Notes: generated by a model from the sequence alone, not told the origin. A stretch of 64,000 nt of DNA from Saccharococcus thermophilus (GCF_011761475.1 NZ_JAASRS010000001.1:2480001-2544000), one strand, 5' to 3'. Numbered from the stretch's first letter, positions 37,604 to 47,286 are shown. Numbers and translations: made by a program.

Positions 37604-38503
37604 TTAATAGAGAGACTCTTCTTTCGAAAATTTTCGCTGCAATAACGTCGCGATTAAAATAATAATCGCTAGAACAACTGCTAATGCTGCCGCATATCCC
37701 ATCGTTCCTAACGTTTTAAAAGCGTATTGATAAATGAGAAGAACGACGGTAAGGGTAGAGTTGTTTGGCCCTCCCGAACCGGCCGAGAAAATATAAGACT
37801 GATCAAATAATTGGAACGTACCAATGAGCCCCACGATAATAACAAATGATGTCACTGGGCGCAAATATGGTACAGTTACGTACCAAAATTTTTGTAACGC
37901 ATTAGCTCCATCAAGCTCTGCGGCTTCATAAAGTGAATCTGGAATATCTTGCAGTGCCGCCAAGTAAATTACCATGAAGTATGGAGCAGTAGACCAAATG
38001 TTCATGATCATAATTGCGTTCAATGCCACATCTGGATCGCCTATCCAGTTATAAGTTGGCAATCCCAATACTTTTAAGACATGATTAATAAGTCCGTTCT
38101 CATTATACATCCACATAAAAATAAGGGTTAATACCGCGGAAGAGGTAAGCGTCGGCAAAAAGTATACGATTCGAAAAAACTTTTGTCCTTTCAATCCTGC
38201 GTTTAATGTTGCAGCTAACACGAGCGCTAATATGGTCTGACACGGCACTACAATTACAACATACTTAAGTGTGTTCCAAAACGCGATTTTCGCTCGCGTA
38301 TCATGGGCAATGCGCTGAAAGTTATCCAATCCGACAAATTCAAACGTTGTTGTCCCGAGCAATTGTACTTTGTGAAACGCAAGGAAAATGGCAAACACAA
38401 TCGGGCCGATAATAAATAAAAGCAATACAAACAATGTCGGTGACATTAGTAAATAGCCTGCTCCTGTTTCTCTCCACATTTTCTTTGAAAATGTTCGTTT
38501 CAT
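37604..38503 (-). CDS. carbohydrate ABC transporter permease (MalF type)
   Basis: A 299-residue permease with six helices and the EAAELDGANALQKFWYVTVPYLRP coupling loop. It partners with the MalG-type protein. Start ATG follows GGAGAGGAAAC. There is a 140-bp gap between the binding protein and this gene. Confidence 0.93.
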   Translation of the reverse strand: MKRTFSKKMWRETGAGYLLMSPTLFVLLLFIIGPIVFAIFLAFHKVQLLGTTTFEFVGLDNFQRIAHDTRAKIAFWNTLKYVVIVVPCQTILALVLAATLNAGLKGQKFFRIVYFLPTLTSSAVLTLIFMWMYNENGLINHVLKVLGLPTYNWIGDPDVALNAIMIMNIWSTAPYFMVIYLAALQDIPDSLYEAAELDGANALQKFWYVTVPYLRPVTSFVIIVGLIGTFQLFDQSYIFSAGSGGPNNSTLTVVLLIYQYAFKTLGTMGYAAALAVVLAIIILIATLLQRKFSKEESLY

Positions 38504-38643
38504 CTTGTTTCCTCTCCTTACAGAGAATCTATTAAGCTATCCCCCTCTTTCTAGCACAGCAAACTGTCATTACTAGAAAGAAGGGAACAGCTCAATAGTA
38601 TTGATTCTGGTAGAAGGGAATACCTTCTACCAGAACTTCTTGA

Positions 38644-39915
38644 TTATTTGCCTTCGATTTCTTTATTCGCTGTTTTTTCTGCCTCTTTTAGCGCTTCATC
38701 CAACGGCCGTTGACCTAAAAAGGCGCTGACAAACTGGTTATTAAAGTTGTTGGTGATAATCGGCAAATTCTTCCCTTTTTGCCATACAGTTGCGTAAGAA
38801 GCACCTGCTACCAATGGCGCACGCAATGGATCTTTATCATATCCCAATTCTGCAGCAACAGATTTGCGTGTCGGCAGCGCATATCCTTTACTCGTCCATA
38901 TTTTCATACCTTCTTTTCCCGTCAAATAAGAGATGAGTTCCCAAGCCGCCTTTTTATTTTTCGAATCTTTATTCATGACGTACGCCACCGTATAGGCCAT
39001 CGTTGCTTTTTTGCCGTTGATGGTTGGCACTTCAGCCGTTCCAAATTCTAATTTTGGGAACGTTTCTTGTAAAAACGGAATCGCCCAGTTTCCTTCAATC
39101 ACCATTGCTGCCTTTCCTTGTCCAAACATCTCTCCTCCCCAATTCGCGCCGACTTCGCTAGGTTGTGCCGCCGATTTATCTTTTAAATGCATATCGACAA
39201 TTGGCTGTAAAGCCTCTACTACTTTCGGATCAGCAAAACTTGCTTTGTCATTTGTAACAACTTTTCCGCCTTTTGATTCAGCGATATAGTAAAGACGCGC
39301 TAGCTCCGGAGCTACGCCAAAACCGTATACTTTTGTTCCTTTTGTTAATTTTTTTGCTACCTCGCGCAACTCATCCCATGTTTTTGGCACTTCTACGCCT
39401 GCTTCTTTAAACATTTTTTTGTTATAAAATAACGCTAATGTGGAATAATCTTTAGGGAATCCGTAAATATGTCCATCTTTTCCTTTAAACGCGTCAAGTA
39501 ACGGTTTTTCGAAATCGTTAATATCAAAATCATTGGTAACATATTTATCAAGCGGTTCTAACGCTCCTGTTTCAATTAAGGCAGGGGCTTCAAAGGCGTC
39601 AAGATAGAAAACGTCTGGACCTTCGCCGCCCATTAAACGTGTTTTAATGACATCCATATACTGGTCCGAAATGACTTCTAGCTTCACTTTGATGTTCGGA
39701 TGTTTCTTTTCAAATTCGTCTAGCGTTTGTTGCAACAGTTTTTGTTCAACCGGATTGCCGCCCCATCCGGCAAGCGTAACCTCTACTTTTTTCCCGCTGT
39801 TCCCGCTGGCATCTTGATTTGCGGCTTTTTCATCTCCTCCACCACAGCCAGACAATATGCTTCCCATCAATACGGACGTCATACCTAGGATGGTTAACCA
39901 CTTTTTCCCTTTCAT
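38644..39915 (-). CDS. oligosaccharide-binding lipoprotein
   Basis: A 423-residue family 1 extracellular solute-binding protein. The signal peptide ends in the lipobox LSGC (Cys about 24), followed by GGGDEKAANQDASGN linker. Typical motifs: KHPNIKVKLEV, GPDVFYLDAFEA, FPKDYSTLALFYNKKMFKEAG, AWELISYLTG. It delivers the sugar (by context, an alpha-glucoside) to the two permeases. Confidence 0.93.
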   Translation of the reverse strand: MKGKKWLTILGMTSVLMGSILSGCGGGDEKAANQDASGNSGKKVEVTLAGWGGNPVEQKLLQQTLDEFEKKHPNIKVKLEVISDQYMDVIKTRLMGGEGPDVFYLDAFEAPALIETGALEPLDKYVTNDFDINDFEKPLLDAFKGKDGHIYGFPKDYSTLALFYNKKMFKEAGVEVPKTWDELREVAKKLTKGTKVYGFGVAPELARLYYIAESKGGKVVTNDKASFADPKVVEALQPIVDMHLKDKSAAQPSEVGANWGGEMFGQGKAAMVIEGNWAIPFLQETFPKLEFGTAEVPTINGKKATMAYTVAYVMNKDSKNKKAAWELISYLTGKEGMKIWTSKGYALPTRKSVAAELGYDKDPLRAPLVAGASYATVWQKGKNLPIITNNFNNQFVSAFLGQRPLDEALKEAEKTANKEIEGK

Positions 39916-39980
39916 TTCTTCCTACTCCCTTCCTTAAATTTTTGATTTCTATATAGACAGGGACGGAATTTCCACCCCTG

Positions 39981-42080
39981 CTATAAAACGATTACATCGT
40001 ATCCCGTTGTGTTTTCATGAATGTTCACCTTTATATCTTTTCCTTCCCGAAAAACAGTTAATGACAACCTACCATGCCCAATCGCCATATTTTCTACTTT
40101 GAGAACATTCATGGAGTCAAGTAACATTGGAGAAAGACGAATCTCCTCACGCAAACTATTCGGAAACAGACCTAGCATTGCTTGAATAAAGACGAGTGGT
40201 GTTCCTGCCGCCCATGCTTGCGGTGAACAAGCAACCGGGTACGGAACTGGTTTTCCAAACGAACGACTATATCCGCAAAATAATTCAGGAAGGCGATCAT
40301 ATTCAAAATGGGCCGCCGCTTCGATTAACCCTTCCATTATCGTCAGCGCTTCCCTTGATTTTCCTAGTTTGCTTAGTCCTAATAAAATAATGCTGTTGTC
40401 ATGTGGCCAGACGCTACCGTCGTGATAACTCATCGGATTGTAACCTGCTTCTCCTTCCGCCATCGTCCGAATCCCATATCCGGAAAACATTTTCGGTGAG
40501 AGAAGCATTTGAATAACAGCATTTTGTCGATCCGTATCTAACATACCAGCAAACAATACATGACCCGGGTTCGAAGTGATCGTGCCAACTTGTTGTTTTT
40601 TTCTATCTAATGCAATTGCGTAAAATTGCACATCTTCCATCCAAAATGCAGCATCAAACTTTTCTTTTAATTCCGCTGCCTGTCGGCGAAGCAGAGTCGC
40701 TCGATTCGGCTCACCAAGCTTTTCAAAAATATCAGCTAATCCCATTTTTGCCTGATACACGTATCCTTGGACTTCCACAAGCGCAATCGGAGATTTTGCA
40801 TACTCCCCATTTCGGTGCACAATCGAATCCCCGGAATCCTTCCACCCTTGGTTGGCGATTCCTTTGCTTGATTCTTGATGATATTCGACAAATCCGTCTC
40901 CGTCGCGGTCTCCGTATTCATCAATCCATTGAAGTGCCGCCTCAATATGGGATTTCAACTGGTGAACCATATTATAATCTCCCGTCCATTTGACGTACTC
41001 CGTAAGAAGAACTAAAAATAGCGGAGTCGCATCAACCGTGCCATAATACGGCGTAAACGGAATTTGATTGGTGTTTGCCAGTTCACCGAAACGCAGTTCA
41101 TGCATAATTTTCCCCGGCTGTTCATCACGCCAAGGATCTAATTTTTTTCCTTGATACTGTGCCATCGTTATTAATGTTCCTTTTGCCACTTGCGGATAAA
41201 ATGGCAGCATTTGCAATGCGGCGATTAGACTATCACGACCAAACGGAACGCCAAACCATGGGAGTCCGGCGACAGGAAACGGTCCATATCCCAAATCGGT
41301 TAATAATACCCGCAAATCAGCAATACCACGGTCTATCAAGCGTTGAAGCGGTTTATAATCCGTTGCTACTCTCGTAATGTTTTGGTGCCACTCATTGTAG
41401 GAAGCCTCAAGCCGGCGCAAAGCATTGTCTTTATCTATCATGATTTTTTGGGCAGTTTGCTCACCAATTTGCGGTTGAATCATGAAAGTAACCGCCTGTT
41501 CTTCGTCATAATGAAGTGAAAAAGAAAAGACTACTTGTCCATTTGCATCAACTGATACGGCAGGGCGATCCCATGTGATAACTGTCGCCCGATGAATACC
41601 ATCCGCTCCTTCATAATGGAACGTCAATGAATTCCCATCAATGGTTTGGCCCGTACGATTACCGACTTTGCCCGTTTGGAATCCGCGGACAATAAACATA
41701 TCCGCGAAGTCGACATCAAAAGAAACACTAATTTCACATGTGATTGGTTTTGGAAAGTAATTTTTTAATTTGATCGTTTCATACAACACACCGTTATAAA
41801 TAAAGCGCTTTCGTTCAATCTGAACCGATTCCCGCCATAAGACTAATTGATTTTCTTTTTCGATCGGCGGATTTGTTAATAAAATAGTCCCTACATAGTT
41901 CTCCGCTGCATCGGAAAAAAGCAATACAGGCTCTTCCCCATTGATTCGCAGTGAAAACTCGCTTAAAAATCTTGTGTCTTTTGTATATAGCCCTAACCCA
42001 TAAGGATGGGATTTAGGAATATTCCCTTTTTCATCTGTCAAAAAAAATACGTCGTTTTCCTTAATCACTCGATAGTCCAT
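39981..42080 (-). CDS. amylo-alpha-1,6-glucosidase / glycogen-debranching-like hydrolase
   Basis: A 699-residue protein. The N-terminal domain (about 1-200) is the beta-sandwich of debranching-type proteins (FFLTDEKGNIP, GLYTKDTRFLSEFSL). The C-terminal (alpha/alpha)6 barrel carries WFGVPFGRDSLIAAL, QGWKDSGDSIVHRNG and SVWPHDNSII, with probable catalytic carboxylates in the last two. No signal peptide. First gene after the LacI regulator and preceded by three operator-like sites; it should cut side-linked glucosyl units of the imported oligosaccharide. Exact specificity is unknown. Confidence 0.88.
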   Translation of the reverse strand: MDYRVIKENDVFFLTDEKGNIPKSHPYGLGLYTKDTRFLSEFSLRINGEEPVLLFSDAAENYVGTILLTNPPIEKENQLVLWRESVQIERKRFIYNGVLYETIKLKNYFPKPITCEISVSFDVDFADMFIVRGFQTGKVGNRTGQTIDGNSLTFHYEGADGIHRATVITWDRPAVSVDANGQVVFSFSLHYDEEQAVTFMIQPQIGEQTAQKIMIDKDNALRRLEASYNEWHQNITRVATDYKPLQRLIDRGIADLRVLLTDLGYGPFPVAGLPWFGVPFGRDSLIAALQMLPFYPQVAKGTLITMAQYQGKKLDPWRDEQPGKIMHELRFGELANTNQIPFTPYYGTVDATPLFLVLLTEYVKWTGDYNMVHQLKSHIEAALQWIDEYGDRDGDGFVEYHQESSKGIANQGWKDSGDSIVHRNGEYAKSPIALVEVQGYVYQAKMGLADIFEKLGEPNRATLLRRQAAELKEKFDAAFWMEDVQFYAIALDRKKQQVGTITSNPGHVLFAGMLDTDRQNAVIQMLLSPKMFSGYGIRTMAEGEAGYNPMSYHDGSVWPHDNSIILLGLSKLGKSREALTIMEGLIEAAAHFEYDRLPELFCGYSRSFGKPVPYPVACSPQAWAAGTPLVFIQAMLGLFPNSLREEIRLSPMLLDSMNVLKVENMAIGHGRLSLTVFREGKDIKVNIHENTTGYDVIVL

Positions 42081-42097
42081 AACAATCCTCCTGCTTG

Positions 42098-42228
42098 ATC
42101 CGAAACGTTTTGGATTTTACGCGTTGAACAGAAACCATTTTGGAGAAAACGATTAGTATATCCAAAACGTTTCTTTATATCGCTCCGAAGATATAATAGA
42201 TATGTTCTGGATCCAAAACGTTTTCGAT
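42098..42228 (-). promoter_or_regulatory. three LacI-type operators before the alpha-glucoside operon
   Basis: ATCCGAAACGTTTTGGAT (42098-42115, one mismatch from perfect palindrome), ATCCAAAACGTTTCTTTA (42160-42177, one good half) and ATCCAAAACGTTTTCGAT (42211-42228). A fourth copy lies before lacI. The central AACGTT is typical of LacI-family operators. Confidence 0.75.
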
Positions 42229-42255
42229 TATGCGCAGTGAAAAACCACAATTAAA

Positions 42256-43272
42256 TTAATCGTGGTTCTTCACAGTCGACTCACGTATTTTTAATTCTGT
42301 TTCTAAAATTTTTACATGAGATGTCGCTTTCCCCTCAAGCATATGAATAAGCAGTTTCGCCGCTTCATATCCCATGGCAAATTTATTTTGAGCGATCGTT
42401 GATAATGTCGGGGTAGCATATGAAGCAAGAATTATATCATCATATCCGATGATTGCAACATCATCCGGGATCCGCTTTCCAAGCCGCTTTACCGCTTTTA
42501 TCACACCTAGGGCCATTAAATCGCTCGCACAAAAGAACGCGGTAATATGCGGATAATTCGTTAACAAACGCAGTGCTTCCCGTTCCGCAATGTCTTCGCG
42601 AAACGCCCCGTCGGCAATCCATTCTTCATGAACTGGCAATCCTGCTTCCAACAGTGCCTCTTTAAATCCTTTTAGCCTCTGTTCGCTAACAAAGGCGTAT
42701 CTATAACCATTAATCATTGCAATATGTCTATGCCCTAATGATATTAAATGCTCTACCGCTTTTTTCGCACCAAGAACATTGTCGGTTGTCACGTATCCAA
42801 CCGTTTCTGACTCAATCGGAATATCGATTAAAACACACGGAATATCGCTTTCTACTACTTCTTGTAAATATGGATCGTCACTGCGAATTCCTTGTAAAAT
42901 GGCCCCATCTACACGCCGTTCCCGACATAGCTGGGTATACGTTTTCTCACGCTGTTTCGTTGAAGTCGTACTAAATAACACCATGTCGTAATCAACTTCA
43001 CTAACGTATTCATTTACACCAGCCAACACTTCAAACGTAAAGTTATCCTTTGTGTTTTCTCTTGCTAATCCTGATACAAGCAAACCAATCGTTTTGGACT
43101 TATTCATTACAAGCCCACGGGCAAGTGTATTTGGACTATAGTTTAGCTGTTTGGCAATTTCAATGATTTTTTGCCTGGTTTTTTCGTTGACATCCGAATA
43201 TCCATTTAATGCACGCGAAACTGTGGTAATGGACACTCCAGCAACTTTGGCAATATCTTTTATCGTCGTCAC
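42256..43272 (-). CDS. LacI-family regulator of the alpha-glucoside operon
   Basis: A 338-residue repressor. The HTH MTTIKDIAKVAGVSITTVSRAL and hinge SPNTLARGLVMNKSKTIGLL are complete, followed by a sugar-binding domain (GYDDIILASYATPTLSTI). GTG start with GAGGAAG upstream. It lies 175 bp upstream of the debranching-type gene and is transcribed the same way. Operator copies on both sides suggest it controls the operon and itself. It is close in kind to MalR/CcpA-like regulators; the inducer is probably the imported sugar. Confidence 0.9.
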   Translation of the reverse strand: MTTIKDIAKVAGVSITTVSRALNGYSDVNEKTRQKIIEIAKQLNYSPNTLARGLVMNKSKTIGLLVSGLARENTKDNFTFEVLAGVNEYVSEVDYDMVLFSTTSTKQREKTYTQLCRERRVDGAILQGIRSDDPYLQEVVESDIPCVLIDIPIESETVGYVTTDNVLGAKKAVEHLISLGHRHIAMINGYRYAFVSEQRLKGFKEALLEAGLPVHEEWIADGAFREDIAEREALRLLTNYPHITAFFCASDLMALGVIKAVKRLGKRIPDDVAIIGYDDIILASYATPTLSTIAQNKFAMGYEAAKLLIHMLEGKATSHVKILETELKIRESTVKNHD

Positions 43273-43280
43273 AGTTCTTC

Positions 43281-43298
43281 CTCCAAAATGTTTTGGAT
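43281..43298 (-). promoter_or_regulatory. LacI-type operator before the regulator gene
   Basis: CTCCAAAATGTTTTGGAT differs by few bases from the three operators downstream. It overlaps the translation start region of lacI and implies autoregulation. Confidence 0.65.
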
Positions 43299-43328
43299 TG
43301 CTTCGTCGATAAAATTATAATCCATCAT

Positions 43329-43342
43329 CGAAAGCGTTTGCA
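43329..43342 (-). promoter_or_regulatory. cre site (CcpA)
   Basis: Minus strand TGCAAACGCTTTCG fits the catabolite-responsive element TGNAANCGNWNNCW except the last base. It lies about 57 bp upstream of the lacI start, so glucose repression of the regulator region is plausible. Confidence 0.65.
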
Positions 43343-43468
43343 ATACATTTTTTCTCAGTTCATGTCAAAAACTCACATTAACCTCTTCAATTCCCATCTA
43401 TAAGGATACACAATCTACATATACTAAACTTGCCAAACAAATTAGATTATGTTAGGAGGCTGAAAACA

Positions 43469-43678
43469 ATGGCAAGATCAAGCAATAAACTGCTTGTTCC
43501 AGGAATTGAACAGGCGTTGGAACAAATAAAATATGAAATCGCCCAAGAATTTGGCGTACAATTAGGAGCAAATACGGTTTCCCGTGCAAACGGATCGGTT
43601 GGCGGAGAAATTACAAAACGATTAGTCGCTCAAGCACAAAGCCAGCTTTCTGGATCTACTTTCCAAAAAACTGAATAA
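43469..43678 (+). CDS. alpha/beta-type small acid-soluble spore protein
   Basis: A 69-residue spore DNA-binding protein with [20 protein letters not shown], a [19 protein letters not shown] core and [13 protein letters not shown], the two helices that coat DNA. Start ATG behind AGGAGG. A forespore (sigma-G) promoter would be expected near 43415-43435, where CATATACTA occurs, but I see no convincing -35. It is monocistronic with its own terminator. Confidence 0.96.
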   Translation: MARSSNKLLVPGIEQALEQIKYEIAQEFGVQLGANTVSRANGSVGGEITKRLVAQAQSQLSGSTFQKTE

Positions 43679-43690
43679 CATGGTATTTGA

Positions 43691-43716
43691 AGCCGAGTGA
43701 ATTCACTCGGCTTTTA
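43691..43716 (+). terminator. terminator of the SASP gene
   Basis: A 22-nt perfect palindrome (AGCCGAGTGAA and its complement), then TTTT. Confidence 0.85.
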
Positions 43717-43964
43717 ATACGTCTCAGTGAACATATTCGTGGATTTGTTTATTTTCCTTTTCATGGTCATTTTCGTCATCATCATGTTCAAATGATTTTC
43801 GGGAGTCCTTATCATAGTTTTGTTTTCCATGATGTTCGTCCTGTTTATTGTTCTTTTTTTGATGGCGTTTCCAATAATGATCATGCGACCGATGACTGTT
43901 ATGATATTTACTATTTTCCGTGAATAATTTGTAATTTTCTCTATTTTTATTTAATTTCTTATTG

Positions 43965-44957
43965 TCACTTTTTTTTTTGGTCCTGTTCATCTCTCTCCTC
44001 GGATGGATAATAATTTTTTTGCATTTCTTTCTGTTCGTTATTATTTTCCTCTCGTTTCCGTTTATCTTCCTTTTGTAATGAATGGTTAATCTCATTCTTT
44101 TCATTACCATTATTTTTCTTTTTTTTGTGATTCTGCTCATCTTTTTCGTTTAATAAATCATTGTTCGTCTGCTGTTCATTGTTTTCACGACCACTATTTT
44201 TATTTTTTTCATTTAATGAATGATTGTTCATCTGCTGCTCATTCTTTTTATCCCCATCGTTTTGTTTCAACGGTTTCTGTAGTTTTTTCGCTTTGGGCTC
44301 CTTCGGTGAAACTTCCTTCATTTGTTGTTCCATTTGCAACAGTTTCCCCGTTGTCATTCCCTTTTTTAACGCCTTATTTCGTACTTCCATCGTGCTTTTT
44401 TCCATCTTCACGATAATGTTTTTCTGTTGATAGGAATGCTGAATTTCGCTTAATTCTTCTGAAAGCTTTCGTGAAGAGGCAGCGAGATGTTTTTTCTCGA
44501 CGGTTGTAATCAATACTTGGCCGCCTTTCTGCAAATATCCTTGCTTCCTGCTCAATTCAATGATTTCCGTGGCAATATCGACAAACGCTACTTTCTTCCA
44601 GTTAGACAGCTGTGAGACGATCTTTTTTCCTTCCTCGTTATATGCTTTTAATGTTAGCACATTCAATTGATCGTCTACCCCTACTTCAATGCTTGGGTTA
44701 ATATCAATAGACATATAGGCATATACTTCATCGGAAGGCAAGTGGAGCAATGTCGCGATGAAAAGCACCGCCGCCGCAATGAGGCTCACCGCAGCATATC
44801 GAAACGAACGACGACGAACATAGGGTTTTTTCACCAGCCTCGCTTCGATTTCTTCCCCTATTTCATACTCATCCTCTTTCACTTGAATAAACTCCCCTTC
44901 AGGCGTCAATAATGTCACAAATTCTTCGTCTAGTTCTAATACAATCCCTTTTTTCAC
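43965..44957 (-). CDS. rsgI: anti-sigma-I factor RsgI, frame interrupted at an A10 run
   Basis: As it stands, 330 residues. The N-terminal RsgI domain (about 1-50, GIVLELDEEFVTLLTPEGEF) binds SigI in the cytosol. One membrane helix follows (about 55-70), then a periplasmic region starting YMSIDINPSIEVGVD, and a very hydrophilic K/N/E/Q-rich tail from about 215. The frame ends at TGA 43965, directly behind an A10 run (43969-43978). One A fewer would continue it for 80 residues of similar composition (H/D/K/N-rich) to 43724, giving about 410. B. subtilis RsgI has about 381. Its ATG overlaps the sigI stop. Confidence 0.85.
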   Translation of the reverse strand: MKKGIVLELDEEFVTLLTPEGEFIQVKEDEYEIGEEIEARLVKKPYVRRRSFRYAAVSLIAAAVLFIATLLHLPSDEVYAYMSIDINPSIEVGVDDQLNVLTLKAYNEEGKKIVSQLSNWKKVAFVDIATEIIELSRKQGYLQKGGQVLITTVEKKHLAASSRKLSEELSEIQHSYQQKNIIVKMEKSTMEVRNKALKKGMTTGKLLQMEQQMKEVSPKEPKAKKLQKPLKQNDGDKKNEQQMNNHSLNEKNKNSGRENNEQQTNNDLLNEKDEQNHKKKKNNGNEKNEINHSLQKEDKRKREENNNEQKEMQKNYYPSEERDEQDQKKK

Positions 44958-45691
44958 GATGGAAGCACCCCTTTTATATAATCCTTTAAATAAACGTAAT
45001 CCCCCGCTAAAATAATGGCCACCGCAATAATGTATTTTCTATTTCTCTCTATCGTTTTGCGGCTTACTTCGGCCATATTTTGCAATTGCTTAATGGGCAG
45101 TTGTTTTTTTTGAAAAAGCAGCTTTAGCAATTTCTCATCTTCAACTAACAATTTAGCTACCTTGATCGCATTAATGCGGGCATCTTTATGTTTCGGCGAT
45201 TGTTCAACAAGATCGTGAAAATGAATACCGAATTCCTTTAGCACTTGTTGGTAATGAATAATTTCCTCGCGGCGCTGCTCTTGCTCGATTTGTTTGTAAA
45301 ATTCGTCTATCGACAATTTTGTGTCTAAATATGTTTGTACAGCATTTTCATCATCCTCATCCGTATGTAATATAACCTCCCTAACCCTTGCTTCTTTGCG
45401 GATATAATCAATTAAACGTCTTTTAATGAGCAGCTCTGCGAAGGAAATAAAAGAACTACCTTTATGCGGTGCGTATTTTTCAATCGCTTCATTAAACGCG
45501 ATCAACCCAATACTCAGCTCATCATCCTCCTCGCGAATAAATCGCTTGCACACGTTGGAAACGGTTTTTATAATAAACGGTTTATATTGCTGAATAAGCT
45601 GATTATGCAGCGTTTGATTGCCTTGTTGAATTTCACTTACCTGCTGTTCGATCGTTCTCTCCTTTTTTAATGAAAATAATATGCTAAACAT
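44954..45691 (-). CDS. sigI: RNA polymerase sigma factor SigI
   Basis: A 245-residue heat- and wall-stress sigma factor. The region 2-like part reads YKPFIIKTVSNVCKRF, ELSIGLIAFNEAIEKYAPHKG and SFISFAELLIKRRLIDYIRKEAR; the C-terminal HTH is LPIKQLQNMAEVSRKTIERNRKYIIAVAI. I take the ATG at 45691 (GGGGTG 6 nt upstream) rather than the one 21 bp earlier. It is cotranscribed with rsgI (ATGA overlap). A sigma-A promoter is seen upstream; an additional SigI-type promoter is expected but I do not assign one. Confidence 0.93.
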   Translation of the reverse strand: MFSILFSLKKERTIEQQVSEIQQGNQTLHNQLIQQYKPFIIKTVSNVCKRFIREEDDELSIGLIAFNEAIEKYAPHKGSSFISFAELLIKRRLIDYIRKEARVREVILHTDEDDENAVQTYLDTKLSIDEFYKQIEQEQRREEIIHYQQVLKEFGIHFHDLVEQSPKHKDARINAIKVAKLLVEDEKLLKLLFQKKQLPIKQLQNMAEVSRKTIERNRKYIIAVAIILAGDYVYLKDYIKGVLPS

Positions 45692-45750
45692 GGATTTCAC
45701 CCCATTTATCAAAGAGACGAACTAGCGCTCCTAAGGAATATTATTCGTAC

Positions 45751-45779
45751 ATCATAGCGAAAATCTGACCGTCATTCAA
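45751..45779 (-). promoter_or_regulatory. sigma-A promoter of sigI-rsgI
   Basis: Minus strand TTGAAT (45774-45779), 17 nt, TATGAT (45751-45756), 60 bp before the sigI start. Confidence 0.7.
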
Positions 45780-45822
45780 TCGGAAAATGTTACATTTTTA
45801 TTATCCGCGCGACTCTATGCAT

Positions 45823-45853
45823 AAAAAAAGACCTTTGCCGTAGAGCAAAGGCC
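45823..45853 (-). terminator. terminator of the APC permease gene
   Basis: CCTTTGC and GCAAAGG stem with seven T on the minus strand. Confidence 0.85.
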
Positions 45854-45867
45854 CTTTGACTGATCCA

Positions 45868-47286
45868 TTATCCTACTTTTTCTTCCGTCGCTTTCTCGAT
45901 TTGATGAAGCGTGCTGTGCTTGTGCCCGTATACAAAGTAAATGACAAGACCGATTGCAAGCCATGATACGAAACCAATCCATGTCATTCGCGGAAGCTGG
46001 AGAACTAGATACCCGCAAAAGGCGACAGCCAATAATGGGATCACTGGAACAAACGGTACACGGAATGCGCGTTTTAAATTTGGCTGCGTTTTTCGTAATA
46101 CAAGCACACCAATCGAAACAGTGATGAACGCAAACAATGTGCCGATGTTTGTCAGTTCTGCCAGTTTGCTCAAAGGAATTACTCCTGCAAATATCGAAAC
46201 AACGACCCCTGTAATCCAAGTATTGACAAACGGCACTTGACGAATTGGATTTATTTTCGAGAACACTTTTGGCAGCAAACCGTCGCGGCTAATGGCGTAA
46301 AACAGACGGGTTTGCCCATACATCATCACAAGCAACACGGTGGTAATTCCCGCAATAGCTCCTAGCGAAATAAAGCCTGCGACCCAATCTTGGTGAATGT
46401 AGTTTAACGCAAACGCAACCGGATTTTTCACATTCAATTGTTCATATGGAACAATTCCAGTCAGCACTAACGAGACCGTAATATATAATAACGTACAAAC
46501 AAGGAGCGAAACAATGATTCCGATCGGCATATTCCGCTGTGGATTGCGCACTTCTTCTGCCGCGGTGGAAACCGCGTCAAACCCAATGTACGCAAAGAAG
46601 ACAGTCGCCGCACCAGTCGCTACTCCCGAAAAGCCAAACGGCATAAATGGCGACCAGTTTTCCGGCTTCACGTACCATACGCCGACAGCAAGAAAAAGTA
46701 GTACAACAGCTACTTTAATCACAACAATAATGGAATTAAAACGAGCTGATTTTTTTACACCAAGGTTTAACAAGAAGGTAATAAAAAGGACAATCAAAAT
46801 AGCCGGTAGATCAATAAACGTTCCCTTCGCCGGATCATAGGCGTTCGTCAGCACCTTCGGAAGTTCGATGCCGAATCCGGACAGCAGCCCTTGAAAGTAG
46901 CCGGACCAACCGACCGCAACGGCAGAAGAAGCGACACCATACTCTAAAATTAAGTCCCAGCCTAAAATCCAAGCAATTAATTCGCCAAACGCCGCATAGC
47001 TATAAGTGTAGGCGCTTCCCGATACTGGAACCATCGAAGCAAACTCCGCATAGCAAAGCGCCGCAAATACACAAGCAAGACCAGAAAGAATAAAGGAAAG
47101 AACTAATGCCGGGCCCGCATGTTCCGCCGCGGCAACTCCGGTCAACACAAAAATCCCTGTACCGATAATCGCCCCAATGCCGAGCATCGTTAAATCAAAT
47201 GCACCTAAATCTTTTCTTAAGGAGGCACCTTTCTTACCAGATTCACTTAAAAGCATTTGTATCGGCTTTTTACGTAACAAACTCAT
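45868..47286 (-). CDS. APC-superfamily amino acid permease (YfnA/BcaP type)
   Basis: A 472-residue transporter with about 12 helices. The N-terminus is LGAFDLTMLGIGAIIGTGIFVLTG, followed by SGSAYTYSYAAFGELIAWILGWDL and FFAYIGFDAVSTAAEEVRNPQRNMP, the signatures of cationic/branched-chain amino acid permeases such as YfnA and BcaP. I cannot choose between them. Start ATG with GGAGAGATAT. Monocistronic, with no T-box or riboswitch in the 289-bp divergent gap. Confidence 0.88.
   Translation of the reverse strand: MSLLRKKPIQMLLSESGKKGASLRKDLGAFDLTMLGIGAIIGTGIFVLTGVAAAEHAGPALVLSFILSGLACVFAALCYAEFASMVPVSGSAYTYSYAAFGELIAWILGWDLILEYGVASSAVAVGWSGYFQGLLSGFGIELPKVLTNAYDPAKGTFIDLPAILIVLFITFLLNLGVKKSARFNSIIVVIKVAVVLLFLAVGVWYVKPENWSPFMPFGFSGVATGAATVFFAYIGFDAVSTAAEEVRNPQRNMPIGIIVSLLVCTLLYITVSLVLTGIVPYEQLNVKNPVAFALNYIHQDWVAGFISLGAIAGITTVLLVMMYGQTRLFYAISRDGLLPKVFSKINPIRQVPFVNTWITGVVVSIFAGVIPLSKLAELTNIGTLFAFITVSIGVLVLRKTQPNLKRAFRVPFVPVIPLLAVAFCGYLVLQLPRMTWIGFVSWLAIGLVIYFVYGHKHSTLHQIEKATEEKVG

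Noticed and set aside
43724-44140. Separate K/N/H-rich protein gene on the minus strand
   Set aside because: Its upstream part overlaps rsgI out of frame; only the part after 43968 makes sense, as a frame-shifted continuation of rsgI.
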